This document shows, one piece after another, positions 19,956 through 27,856 of a DNA stretch of 64,000 bases (positions are counted from its first letter, which is position 1; each line of letters opens with the position of its first letter). Origin of the DNA: Stentor roeselii (taxonomy: Eukaryota; Ciliophora; Heterotrichea; Heterotrichida; Stentoridae). Below the pieces are notes generated by a model. That model was not told the DNA's origin, ran no database searches, and saw only the letters and a program-made list of their open reading frames with translations. A program made the position numbers and the translations under genes. The stretch covers positions 1-64,000 of the forward strand of contig RSEH01000250.1 in assembly GCA_006503475.1 (NCBI GenBank), written 5' to 3'.

Positions 19956-20356
19956 TTATACCAAGTTGGAGCTTTGGGTTAAGAATGGGATTGTTTTTAG
20001 GGTAGGGTTGGAAATTTAGAGATTTTTTAAAGGTGGTATGGGCGATCTTTGGAAATTTAGGGGTTTTGGTTTAGTGATATTTGAGAAAATTCAGAGAGAT
20101 GAGATTTGACGGTTTGAGTAATGGAATGTTTTGAAATAAGGAACTGATAAAAATTTTAATTGGGATGGATTAATTAGGATAAATATAAAGTTTTCAGTTA
20201 ACAGAAAATTGATCTTAAAAATAGTAGAGAAATGTTTTTAAGTGCTTTTGAACTTTAATAATCCATTAAAATGAATATTTTGTTACTCTTCCTATCTAAC
20301 TCACCCCATCCTCCTCCAAAAACCTCTAAATCTAACATTTGTTAATAAATACACTC
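19956..20356. other. Intergenic, 401 bp
   Basis: AT-rich spacer between two minus-strand genes, the SHIPPO gene and the homeodomain gene. Its right half ends in a CT-rich run (CACCCCATCCTCCTCC). No open frame, hairpin or RNA gene is recognised. Confidence 0.6.
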
Positions 20357-20806
20357 TTAAAAGAACAACTGCGTGGGTACAATAGCATTGAGTCCGGAAT
20401 ACATCTCCTTATAATTCCTCTGTAATTCAATCATTTCCAAGTCAATTTTACTTGGAGCAATGATTTCATAACACATGAGTTCCGCGATATTGAACTGCAG
20501 GGCCTGCTTCCTAAGTTTCTTTTTATAATCCCATCCCCACTTATAAACCTGAGCTTCACTCAAGCCGGTCTTTTCAGCAAGTTCGACGACCTGTTCTTTC
20601 GTCCAAACAGGACTTTTGTTGTACTCGTCAATCAAAACTTGGACCTGACAAGTATTTTTCCGCTTACGTCTCCACTTTTTCTTCTTGAGTGAAGCTGCAG
20701 TAGAGGCTGAGTTCGTGATTTCGCAATAGTCTTCAAAGTTTTCCTTGTCTTCCTTGAAAAAATTCTGATTTGATTTCAGGATTTGGATATTTGGCCGGGT
20801 TTTCAT
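20357..20806 (-). CDS. Divergent homeodomain protein, 149 aa
   Basis: Residues about 40-97 form a homeodomain: a basic N-terminal arm (KKKKWRRKRK), helix 1 with VQVLIDEYNKSPVWTKE, helix 2 with VVELAEKTGLSEAQVYKW, and the recognition helix YKWGWDYKKKLRKQ. The invariant W48 is kept (W90). However F49 is Gly, and N51, which contacts adenine in nearly all homeodomains, is Asp (D93). The rest is a short helical C-terminus. It should be nuclear and may bind DNA with unusual specificity or act through protein contacts. Similar WxWD recognition helices may be typical of alveolate homeodomains, which I could not check. Confidence 0.8.
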   Translation of the reverse strand: MKTRPNIQILKSNQNFFKEDKENFEDYCEITNSASTAASLKKKKWRRKRKNTCQVQVLIDEYNKSPVWTKEQVVELAEKTGLSEAQVYKWGWDYKKKLRKQALQFNIAELMCYEIIAPSKIDLEMIELQRNYKEMYSGLNAIVPTQLFF

Positions 20807-21141
20807 AGTAATGTGCGAAATATTAAGTAATGTGAGTAATAGATGGATTTCCAGATAATTTAAATGGGAAACTGATGGGAATTGCTTTGAACCCCGCGTC
20901 GTGAGTTTGGGAGTTAATTGAGTGGAAAGAGAAGGTGTTAATCTTGATAAGATTTTGCCGGGAAATTTAAATTTGATGAGTTTTGGATGAGGTAGTTCAG
21001 AGGTGGGAAGAGGGAAATTTGAATTTAGTTTAGAAAAAAATCATAGAATACGTTAATAATTATGAAATTTGATTATTTTAAAGGAAGCTCTTCTCTAGTA
21101 ATTCATTAAAAAATTATTAACACTATTATTATCTGATATAA
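20807..21141. other. Divergent promoter region, 335 bp
   Basis: Spacer between the homeodomain gene (minus) and the HEAT gene (plus), so it should hold both promoters. The plus side ends TGATATAAATGG at the start codon, a TATAAATG context. Nothing else is recognised. Confidence 0.55.
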
Positions 21142-21543
21142 ATGGGTAAAAGAAAACAAGAAGTCGTGATCTCAGCAAACGAGATAAAACGAGAAAAACT
21201 CAAAAACGTTGCCGAAACTGAAGACATCGATGAAATCATCGAACTTACAAAAGACTCAGACCCATCAGTTCGAGCTCAAGCAGTGCGAAGCATTTGCCCA
21301 TGCAGGGTTTACGATAAAATCGACGATTTCTGGAACCGAGTCCTCGAAATGATCGGAGACGAAAACGACACAGTTCGTGAAAATGTGCTTCACGTGCTTT
21401 GCGACGGTTCTCCAGACTACCTGGAAGACCGAATAATTCAAGCGGTTCAAACATTCAACCGAGACTCAAACAAGTACATCAAGCGAAGAGCTCACAAGGT
21501 GTTAGGGTCTTATTACAAGACAGGCAAATGGAACGTTTTATAA
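21142..21543 (+). CDS. HEAT-repeat protein, 133 aa
   Basis: A small all-helical protein with about three HEAT units (IIELTKDSDPSVRAQAVRSI, VLEMIGDENDTVRENVLHVL and a third near IIQAVQTFNRDSNKYIKRRA). The Asp-x-x-x-Val-Arg pattern at each turn is typical. The size is at the low end for a free-standing HEAT protein, but it ends in a conserved-looking helix and a clear stop. Function unknown; scaffold or inhibitor roles are usual for such proteins. Its TAA is followed without any spacer by the stop codon of the convergent TM9SF gene. Confidence 0.8.
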   Translation: MGKRKQEVVISANEIKREKLKNVAETEDIDEIIELTKDSDPSVRAQAVRSICPCRVYDKIDDFWNRVLEMIGDENDTVRENVLHVLCDGSPDYLEDRIIQAVQTFNRDSNKYIKRRAHKVLGSYYKTGKWNVL

Positions 21544-23466
21544 CTAATCACTTTTAATCATAGAGTAAATAGTCCTCATGAAAGCAAAAGTCGCCAAAAA
21601 GCCGATAGTCCCAGTGATCAGTGTATAAGTCGCACTGGCTAAAAACATGTACCCGAAGTAAAACACGAATGAAGAAGCTCGGGAAAAGTTGAGTTCCGCG
21701 TAATAATAAACAAAAGAATAGATAAAAAAATACACTCCTGAAGCTCCTGCCACTTCAAAACTTATCCACCACCATCGATGATCTTGCATGCAAATCAGCA
21801 GATAACTCATTAAAATAGAAACTTCTGCTGATGTCACTATCAGCACGAAGAAGCAAAGATACAAGAACCCGAATAAATAGTAAAATAAACTGTGGTGCCA
21901 CATTGACTTCATCACATAATTCAACTCGATAAACATGCATCCGAAAGGTAACGACCCTGCTAAAAAGAACACAAAATGAACCTTCCAAGGTGCAACTTGA
22001 AAGGATTTTCTAGGAATTTGGTTTACTTTGCAAGGATTTTCAATGATTTTCTGACTTCTACCTGCCTTGCCTCCTAAAAAGACCAGACATAGCAAAAGAC
22101 TCCAGAATAAAAAACTGACAATCATCAAGTCTTTAAATGGAATCGCTCCTGAACTGCCTTCATACAAGGCACATAAGTTAATCACGGAGAATATCAAAAA
22201 GCTGGTCCCTGGGAACAACGATGCGCAAAGGACCAGGTTTTTAGCCCAAGAAGTCAATTCAAACATCTGGTAAAGCCTTGCTGATGTGAAACCCGCTGCG
22301 AATCCCAACAACAGGTAAAGACAAAAAGTTCCAATCATGAAAAATTCGCGATATTCCGGTATCAGGAAGCCCATACATGCGAAACTTAAAGAAAACAACA
22401 GAACTAGAACAATTTGGACTCCTGTTCCAATAATCGCGCAGAATAAACTTGTTTTTTCTGGTTTTCTGAAGATTTCTCCTCTGATTTGTTTCCAGCCTGT
22501 TTCTCTTGCTTCTAACATGTCGGTTTCGTTGAAGATTTCCAGGTTCTTTCGGATTGTTCTGCAGAGGATCTGAGCGATTATGCCTGAGAGGAACAGGACA
22601 AGAGAAAAGCTGTTGATTATTGAGAGCCAATGCACATCTGACTTCTTCCCAGCGCCATAAAGGTACATATCCCAGCGAGAAGCCCATTTGATTGTACTTC
22701 TTTCAAAGAACACACTATAAGTAAAACTTATTTCTTTTGACAGTTCTTGTGATTCAAAAGGCCAGAACTTGTTGTTATTTTCTTTAAGATGTTCACTTTC
22801 ATCTGGAGGAATCACGTTTTCTTGCCTTTCAAGGCTTTGCCTTGCTTTAGCGATAAATTCTTGAGACTCACATCTGAGCCCTTCTTTGTTTTCAAGACTT
22901 AGAGGCTCGACGAGAAAGCCGACGATCCGGAAGTTGCCTTTGTTGCAGTAAACTTTTACTATCAAGTTAAGATGATTGTAAATATAAAATTTTTTCAGAT
23001 GTTTGTACCCAACACGGAAGCCGTCTTGGTAAATTGAAAATTTGAACTTTTCACTTTGGGACATTTCATTGTTTTCGTAGGTGATTCTTAGTGCGGAAGG
23101 CAGGTTGTCTAGGACTAGAGATACGTAGTAGTCGTTTTCGATCATCCATTTAAAACTCTCGATTTGCTCTTTTGAGTTCTTTCTTGTGCATAATAAAATA
23201 CAGTCTGAGGGCTGGTCTACTTGGATTTGATAGGGACTCACTTCTAAGGAGTTACCTGAGAGGATTTTGCCGATGTCTTCGGCATGTCCTTGGATGTACC
23301 CTTTTGGCTTGCAGAAGTTTAGGTGGTAGTACTCGAATGGAAGCTGGGTACCGCTTGAGAACAAGTTTTTTACGAAAATCTCGACCTTCTGCCCTTTTTC
23401 GTACTCGTTGGGGATAAGAAAAGGGTAATTCAGCCCTTTTACGAAAAATAGTATAAAAATTAACAT
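21544..23466 (-). CDS. TM9SF: Nonaspanin, TM9SF/EMP70 family, 640 aa
   Basis: A signal peptide (MLIFILFFVKGLNYPFLIP) leads to the family's luminal start, KGQKVEIFVKNLFSSGTQLP, then EYYHLNFCKP. A luminal domain of about 250 residues is followed by nine membrane helices with the diagnostic FFLAGSLPFGCMFIELNYVM, then MWHHSLFYYLFGFL and the TLITGTIGFLATFAFMRTIY ending. The chain closes with K-S-D, which fits the KxD Golgi-retention signal of nonaspanins. Known role: sorting of membrane proteins with Gly-rich helices, phagocytosis and adhesion. Because the signal peptide fixes the start, the divergent neighbour's ATG is only 2 bases away. Confidence 0.95.
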   Translation of the reverse strand: MLIFILFFVKGLNYPFLIPNEYEKGQKVEIFVKNLFSSGTQLPFEYYHLNFCKPKGYIQGHAEDIGKILSGNSLEVSPYQIQVDQPSDCILLCTRKNSKEQIESFKWMIENDYYVSLVLDNLPSALRITYENNEMSQSEKFKFSIYQDGFRVGYKHLKKFYIYNHLNLIVKVYCNKGNFRIVGFLVEPLSLENKEGLRCESQEFIAKARQSLERQENVIPPDESEHLKENNNKFWPFESQELSKEISFTYSVFFERSTIKWASRWDMYLYGAGKKSDVHWLSIINSFSLVLFLSGIIAQILCRTIRKNLEIFNETDMLEARETGWKQIRGEIFRKPEKTSLFCAIIGTGVQIVLVLLFSLSFACMGFLIPEYREFFMIGTFCLYLLLGFAAGFTSARLYQMFELTSWAKNLVLCASLFPGTSFLIFSVINLCALYEGSSGAIPFKDLMIVSFLFWSLLLCLVFLGGKAGRSQKIIENPCKVNQIPRKSFQVAPWKVHFVFFLAGSLPFGCMFIELNYVMKSMWHHSLFYYLFGFLYLCFFVLIVTSAEVSILMSYLLICMQDHRWWWISFEVAGASGVYFFIYSFVYYYAELNFSRASSFVFYFGYMFLASATYTLITGTIGFLATFAFMRTIYSMIKSD

Positions 23467-23468
23467 TT

Positions 23469-24428
23469 ATGCAAGGAACTTTCACTGGTTTACTTGAACA
23501 TCAATATAAACATTTCGTTGCTTATAGGGGAATCGTAGGAGAAGGCATGCTTTTTGACTCAGCTGTGTCATGTTTTGCTGTCGCTCTGCTCGAAATCGTT
23601 TTTAAGTATCGAGGAAGTCTTCTAGGTCAAGATCTTCTTTCAAGGATAGAGGAAAATCTCCAGGCTGTAAATCAAAAAGTTTTAGAAAGTGAGAATCTTG
23701 ACTACACCTCAGCTTTAGTAGTTATTGAAAACTTAAAAACAGTAAATTATATTGATGCACTGCATCAACTTGAATATTATGTGACCTCAAGTCCTGGAAT
23801 GATCAAAGCAGTAATAGTTTGGATGAAGCTTAACCTTGATAACCGAGGAGAAGGCCTAGATATTCAGGGCTCTTTAGAAGCTTTGAAACAACTTGCACAT
23901 ATTTTTCAGGTCGGACTGGAAATCGTAGATCGCGAAGAAGTCACCCAATATCCCTCAATATCTCTTTACTTTGACGAAGGTAACACAAGATGGTTTATTT
24001 TTTACACAAAAAAATTCATTTCTGATAATCTTCAACTCGACTATACTTCATTTTTCAAACCAAGTCCAGGAGAAACTGATAATCTTATAAACAAAATGAT
24101 ATCAATTCTAAAAAACAAAAGCCTTTCTGCCTCTTCTCTGAAAAAACTGCAGGATTTCCAATCAAAAACTCCAGATAATCGAGTTCAAGCGTTACTTTCC
24201 CATAATTCCAAATCAAAATCCCAAGACCCTCCATCATTTTTTCCCCAAACAGAAGAAAAATGCTTGAAATGTAAAAAACCATTAAAATCCTTTCATCCAT
24301 TTTCAGTCACTTGCAAGTCCCACCCATTATGCACATCATGTGAACATCTATCATCATCATGCAAGACCTGTGGAAAGTTTCACTCATCATCAGCACTAAC
24401 CCTTCACCACATTTTACGCTTTAATTAA
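23469..24428 (+). CDS. Otubain-like protein, probably inactive, with C-terminal Cys/His cluster, 319 aa
   Basis: Residues 10-200 resemble otubain (peptidase C65): a block like EHQYKHFVAYRGIVGEGMLF, helices, YVTSSPGMIKAVIVWMKLN near the Ub site, IFQVGLEIVDRE and a final strand DEGNTRWFIFYTKK. The catalytic box DGNCFYRA of OTUB1 reads EGMLFDSA here (E25-A32), so the Cys is Leu, and the His of the closing strand is replaced in NTRWFIFY. It therefore should not cleave ubiquitin. The C-terminus has a zinc-binding pattern (CLKCKKPL, then CKSHPLCTSCEHLSSSCKTC). A pseudo-deubiquitinase acting by binding ubiquitin or an E2 is plausible, by analogy with the non-catalytic E2 inhibition by OTUB1. Confidence 0.7.
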   Translation: MQGTFTGLLEHQYKHFVAYRGIVGEGMLFDSAVSCFAVALLEIVFKYRGSLLGQDLLSRIEENLQAVNQKVLESENLDYTSALVVIENLKTVNYIDALHQLEYYVTSSPGMIKAVIVWMKLNLDNRGEGLDIQGSLEALKQLAHIFQVGLEIVDREEVTQYPSISLYFDEGNTRWFIFYTKKFISDNLQLDYTSFFKPSPGETDNLINKMISILKNKSLSASSLKKLQDFQSKTPDNRVQALLSHNSKSKSQDPPSFFPQTEEKCLKCKKPLKSFHPFSVTCKSHPLCTSCEHLSSSCKTCGKFHSSSALTLHHILRFN

Positions 24429-24435
24429 AATAAAT

Positions 24436-27363
24436 CTAGTCACTCATCTCTGAAACTTCACTTCCAGATTGAGAAAAGTTATCGATTTTGAAATGCGAGT
24501 TGATCATGAAACTTTCACTTGTAACACGACTTTTTCTGCTTTTGTATTTAATAAAGTAGCTAATAAGTGCTTCAGACAAGAGTCGATGCTGTCTTAAAAT
24601 CGATCCGAAATGAGGGGGAAAGATTAAAACAACAGCGTCTTCTAAGGACTCGATGATCTTTTTGCAGGGCCTGACCAGGTCGAACGTTTCTTTGTCTTTG
24701 CGAAGACGACCCATTAATACCAAAGCTCCTCTTCTTAGGTTGATAGGGGCCCCTGCTTGGATGTACCAAGCTTTTGAATTCTCTGAAATTCTTTGAATTT
24801 GCTCTTCACGCGCTTCACTTATTCCGAACTTTTCTCTGAAGTTGACGAGTAAATGAAGGACTGACTCACGGTAAACTTCTTCAACAAAGCACTCTTCTTT
24901 TATCAGACCTAAAGGAATGAAACCTGCGATAACTACGGAATTTGTTATCGACGTTGTTATGTACTTCTCGTTAAAACTGTCGATCAGGCAGTAAGCTCCT
25001 GCAATGTTGTCTTTTGTTAGGTCTTGCTGGATCATGTGGCCGTATTCGTGGACTTTACCACTGAATATTAGATAAGCCCCTGTTATTTCTTCTCCATCTT
25101 TAAATAAGAAAGTTCCAGGTTGATAATGTTTTTCAATTACAAAAGGCAAAATCCTTTCAATATCACTTTTTCTTGACTTAGAAAACCTTTTTTTTAGCAT
25201 TTCAAACATAGTAGGTATAGAAGGATTAGTCATAAAAGCAAGAAGTTTTAAATTTTTATGAAGTGCATTTTCCAAATGATGATGTTCAAGTTCCTTAACA
25301 AGTCCCTGAGAATAAATTTTAGAAACCATTGTCCTCTGTTGATAAAGAAGTGAATAACTTGACATTTTTGTTTGAACATCAGCGATTACTTCAGGGTACG
25401 AGTCAGTTATATAATTTTTAATAAAATCCTGACATTTGAATATCTGTTCATGAGCCTCTTCTAATATATGTTCATTTACTTCATCATCGAATTGAATTTC
25501 CATGTTTTCAATGATTTTCTCTGCAAGATAATTTCCTCTAACAAAAGTGTGAGCGATATCATAAGCCGAGATAATATTTTCGTAGATGATTTTCCTGAAG
25601 ATTGACCCGATGACAGGGGTATCTTTATATCTTTTATAAAAATTCATCTTTTTTTCAGAAAATATTTGACTTTCCAGCTGTTGCCAGTCATTTATCACGA
25701 TATGATTCAGGTCAAGTGCCCGATTACATGAGTCGATAAGTTTCAAAGCAGTGGTTCCTCTGCATTGTCCAGAAACAAAGCTATTCCAATAAACTCTCTT
25801 AAGGATAGAATAATATCTTTTTTTCATTTCTGATAAAACTTCATTAGATGAAAGAGTGAATTTACTTGTGTAGATGTTTGCCAGGTGTTCAACGGATTCA
25901 TTCAGACGGTCTTTGATGACTGTTTTGCCTGCCTGAGTTCTTCCGATCATTTCCATTAAGACTAACTTAGGCCCTGCTAGGTTCATCACTTCTTCCCATT
26001 TTATAAGACGAAGGTCATGCATTCTGTTGAGTTTTTCAATTTTTTTATTTGTGTGGTGGATAATCGTGGAGGTCACTCCGAATAAAACTGACTCTTGGGC
26101 TTGGGAAAGTATTTCTGTTTTAAACTTGTGAGTCACGAACTTTAATAATAAAGTGTCTAAAGATATAGAAAGGGCGACGATAGTGACTGTAAAAAATAAA
26201 ACTGTTTTGCGGAATTCTAAATTAAGATCATTGTCATTATAAACTATCAGAGATAATGCTGTAGAAATAACTCCTTTAAAGCCAGCAATAGTCATGATCA
26301 GTATTTCCTGAAAAGAAATCCCGTACCCAAAGTATCGAAACACAGGATAATGCAAAACCAAAGCAATTCCTCTGATAAGATGTATAAAAATAAACAAAAC
26401 TAAAACAAATCCAAAATCTTTTATACCAAAAGTAGACTCAAAGCTGATATACTTTTCAAGAAGCATTCCTCCAATGATAAAAACAAGCATCTGAATGTTA
26501 CAAGACAGTAATTTCCAGATTCCATGCAATTTTTTATACACACTGGGACTAATCAGTATTTTTCCATAGGCACTCATGAAAAGTCCTAAAACCATGACCC
26601 CGAAAGCTCCAGAAAATCCAAGATTATGATTATCACAGAGCCAAAACGTCAAATAAGTGCAAACAATCGTTAAATTAGTCTCTTGCACATAATCATTAAT
26701 CATCCTCTTCAGTGAAAAGCTCATAATCATTGAAAAAAACATCCCGATAGCAAGTCCACCAATACAAAGTTTCAAAAAATAAGCAAAAAGGATTCCAGAT
26801 CCCACTTGATCGACAAGGGTCCTCTGAAGTACTTTATAAAAAACAAGCACCGTTGTTTCATTTAAAAGTGTTTCGCCTCCCATTAAAGATTCCAGCTTGT
26901 CACTAACATGAATATCTTTTAAAGTAGTCTTCACAGCGACATGGTCAGTCGCACTTAAAATCAAACCTAGAACAAGAGACTCTTCCCATGAAAGGTTGTA
27001 ATCAAACATGAAATCAATAATCACTGCTGTTAGAACTGATGATAAAACCACCACAGTTGTTGCCAGAGGAATGATTTGTCCCAGTTGTTTCTTGAACTTG
27101 TACCAGTCTGTTGTAAAGGCTGCTTCGAAAATAATGCAGGGGACCATTGTTAACTGAACTACTGGAGCGATGGTCCCTTCGACGATTGCTGTTGTTGATT
27201 CAAGTTGTTTAGAGATTAAACTGATTTCTCTTGTTAGTACTCCTAAGAGGATCAGGGATAAAAAAGTAGGAATTTTGTATTTTTTCTTGAGTTCCACTGA
27301 AATAAATGAAAGAAGAAGAGAGAGAAATAAATAAAGAACGACCTTCGCTGCGACATGGGCTGC
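24436..27363 (-). CDS. Na+/H+ exchanger with cyclic-nucleotide-binding domain, 975 aa
   Basis: Residues 1-420 are a CPA1-type exchanger of about 12 helices. The core motifs are altered: SATDPVAV reads SATDHVAV (D140, H141) and the GESLLND motif reads GGETLLNETT (N168, E169). A long cytoplasmic part follows, with a CNBD near residue 760-860 (HYQPGTFLFKDGEEITGAYL) lacking the canonical phosphate-binding Arg. No S1-S4 voltage sensor is seen between them, so the layout resembles plant SOS1 more than sperm NHE (SLC9C). I start at ATG 27363 (MAAHVAAKVVLYLFL); the frame is open further upstream but has no ATG. The stop is 7 bases from the convergent otubain-like gene. Transport of Na+ or K+ against H+ is inferred. 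Confidence 0.9.
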   Translation of the reverse strand, partial: AAHVAAKVVLYLFLSLLLSFISVELKKKYKIPTFLSLILLGVLTREISLISKQLESTTAIVEGTIAPVVQLTMVPCIIFEAAFTTDWYKFKKQLGQIIPLATTVVVLSSVLTAVIIDFMFDYNLSWEESLVLGLILSATDHVAVKTTLKDIHVSDKLESLMGGETLLNETTVLVFYKVLQRTLVDQVGSGILFAYFLKLCIGGLAIGMFFSMIMSFSLKRMINDYVQETNLTIVCTYLTFWLCDNHNLGFSGAFGVMVLGLFMSAYGKILISPSVYKKLHGIWKLLSCNIQMLVFIIGGMLLEKYISFESTFGIKDFGFVLVLFIFIHLIRGIALVLHYPVFRYFGYGISFQEILIMTIAGFKGVISTALSLIVYNDNDLNLEFRKTVLFFTVTIVALSISLDTLLLKFVTHKFKTEILSQAQESVLFGVTSTIIHHTNKKIEKLNRMHDLRLIKWEEVMNLAGPKLVLMEMIGRTQAGKTVIKDRLNESVEHLANIYTSKFTLSSNEVLSEMKKRYYSILKRVYWNSFVSGQCRGTTALKLIDSCNRALDLNHIVINDWQQLESQIFSEKKMNFYKRYKDTPVIGSIFRKIIYENIISAYDIAHTFVRGNYLAEKIIENMEIQFDDEVNEHILEEAHEQIFKCQDFIKNYITDSYPEVIADVQTKMSSYSLLYQQRTMVSKIYSQGLVKELEHHHLENALHKNLKLLAFMTNPSIPTMFEMLKKRFSKSRKSDIERILPFVIEKHYQPGTFLFKDGEEITGAYLIFSGKVHEYGHMIQQDLTKDNIAGAYCLIDSFNEKYITTSITNSVVIAGFIPLGLIKEECFVEEVYRESVLHLLVNFREKFGISEAREEQIQRISENSKAWYIQAGAPINLRRGALVLMGRLRKDKETFDLVRPCKKIIESLEDAVVLIFPPHFGSILRQHRLLSEALISYFIKYKSRKSRVTSESFMINSHFKIDNFSQSGSEVSEMSD

Positions 27364-27427
27364 CATGAATTTTATTAAACTATTAAACTTTTCTATTGAA
27401 TATTCCTTCTTCCTTAAACTCCTTATT

Positions 27428-27459
27428 CCTTCAACTCCTTCTTCCTTCAACTCCTTCTT
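27428..27459. repeat. 16-bp direct repeat x2 in 5' leader
   Basis: CCTTCAACTCCTTCTT occurs twice back to back (27428-27443 and 27444-27459) inside a CT-rich tract (GA-rich in the sense of the exchanger gene), between the exchanger start and the stop of the next gene upstream. Confidence 0.85.
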
Positions 27460-27472
27460 CTCATCTATCTAA

Positions 27473-27832
27473 TTATTCTAAATGTTTAGGAATGAACTTC
27501 AAAAGATACTCATTCATAACAGGTTCCATTTTTGATGTGAACTCACTCAAGCTCCCCCTGAGTTCATTTTTGCACTCTTCATAGCAAGGGCCTTCTTTGC
27601 ACTTGGAAAAGCAGTAAAAAGCTCGTTGTTTAGCCAACTTGGCTCCATGAACAAACTGAGTGAAAAGTTCTCTTCCATCTTCAATACACTGCTGCGGCTT
27701 AGCTTCAGCCTTACATCGATAAGCATTGACGAACAAGAAGTGTTTCTTAGTGAATTCCAAGTCATCAGTTTCAGTGATGGCTTCAATTTCTTGTCTGAAA
27801 GCGGCTTCTAAAGAGAAAGGAGGATAAGACAT
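27473..27832 (-). CDS. Small Cys-rich protein, 119 aa, unknown
   Basis: A soluble helical protein with six Cys: YRCKAEAKPQQC, then CFSKCKEGPCYEEC, where two CX3C pairs lie only four residues apart. This recalls intermembrane-space proteins (twin CX3C small Tims, CHCH or FAM136-like), but the spacing fits none of them well. There is no signal peptide or membrane helix. The start ATG at 27832 lies 24 bases from the stop of the receptor gene upstream on the same strand. A mitochondrial disulfide-relay substrate is one possibility, stated as a guess. Confidence 0.65.
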   Translation of the reverse strand: MSYPPFSLEAAFRQEIEAITETDDLEFTKKHFLFVNAYRCKAEAKPQQCIEDGRELFTQFVHGAKLAKQRAFYCFSKCKEGPCYEECKNELRGSLSEFTSKMEPVMNEYLLKFIPKHLE

Positions 27833-27856
27833 ACTTTATTAAATGGTTTAAATTCA

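Noticed and set aside
27364-27450. An N-terminal extension of the exchanger (MKEEGVEGIRSLRKKEYS if TTG is read as Met)
   Set aside because: It begins with TTG, includes the 16-bp GA-rich repeat and has no ATG. The ATG at 27363 just before the first membrane helix is the better start.
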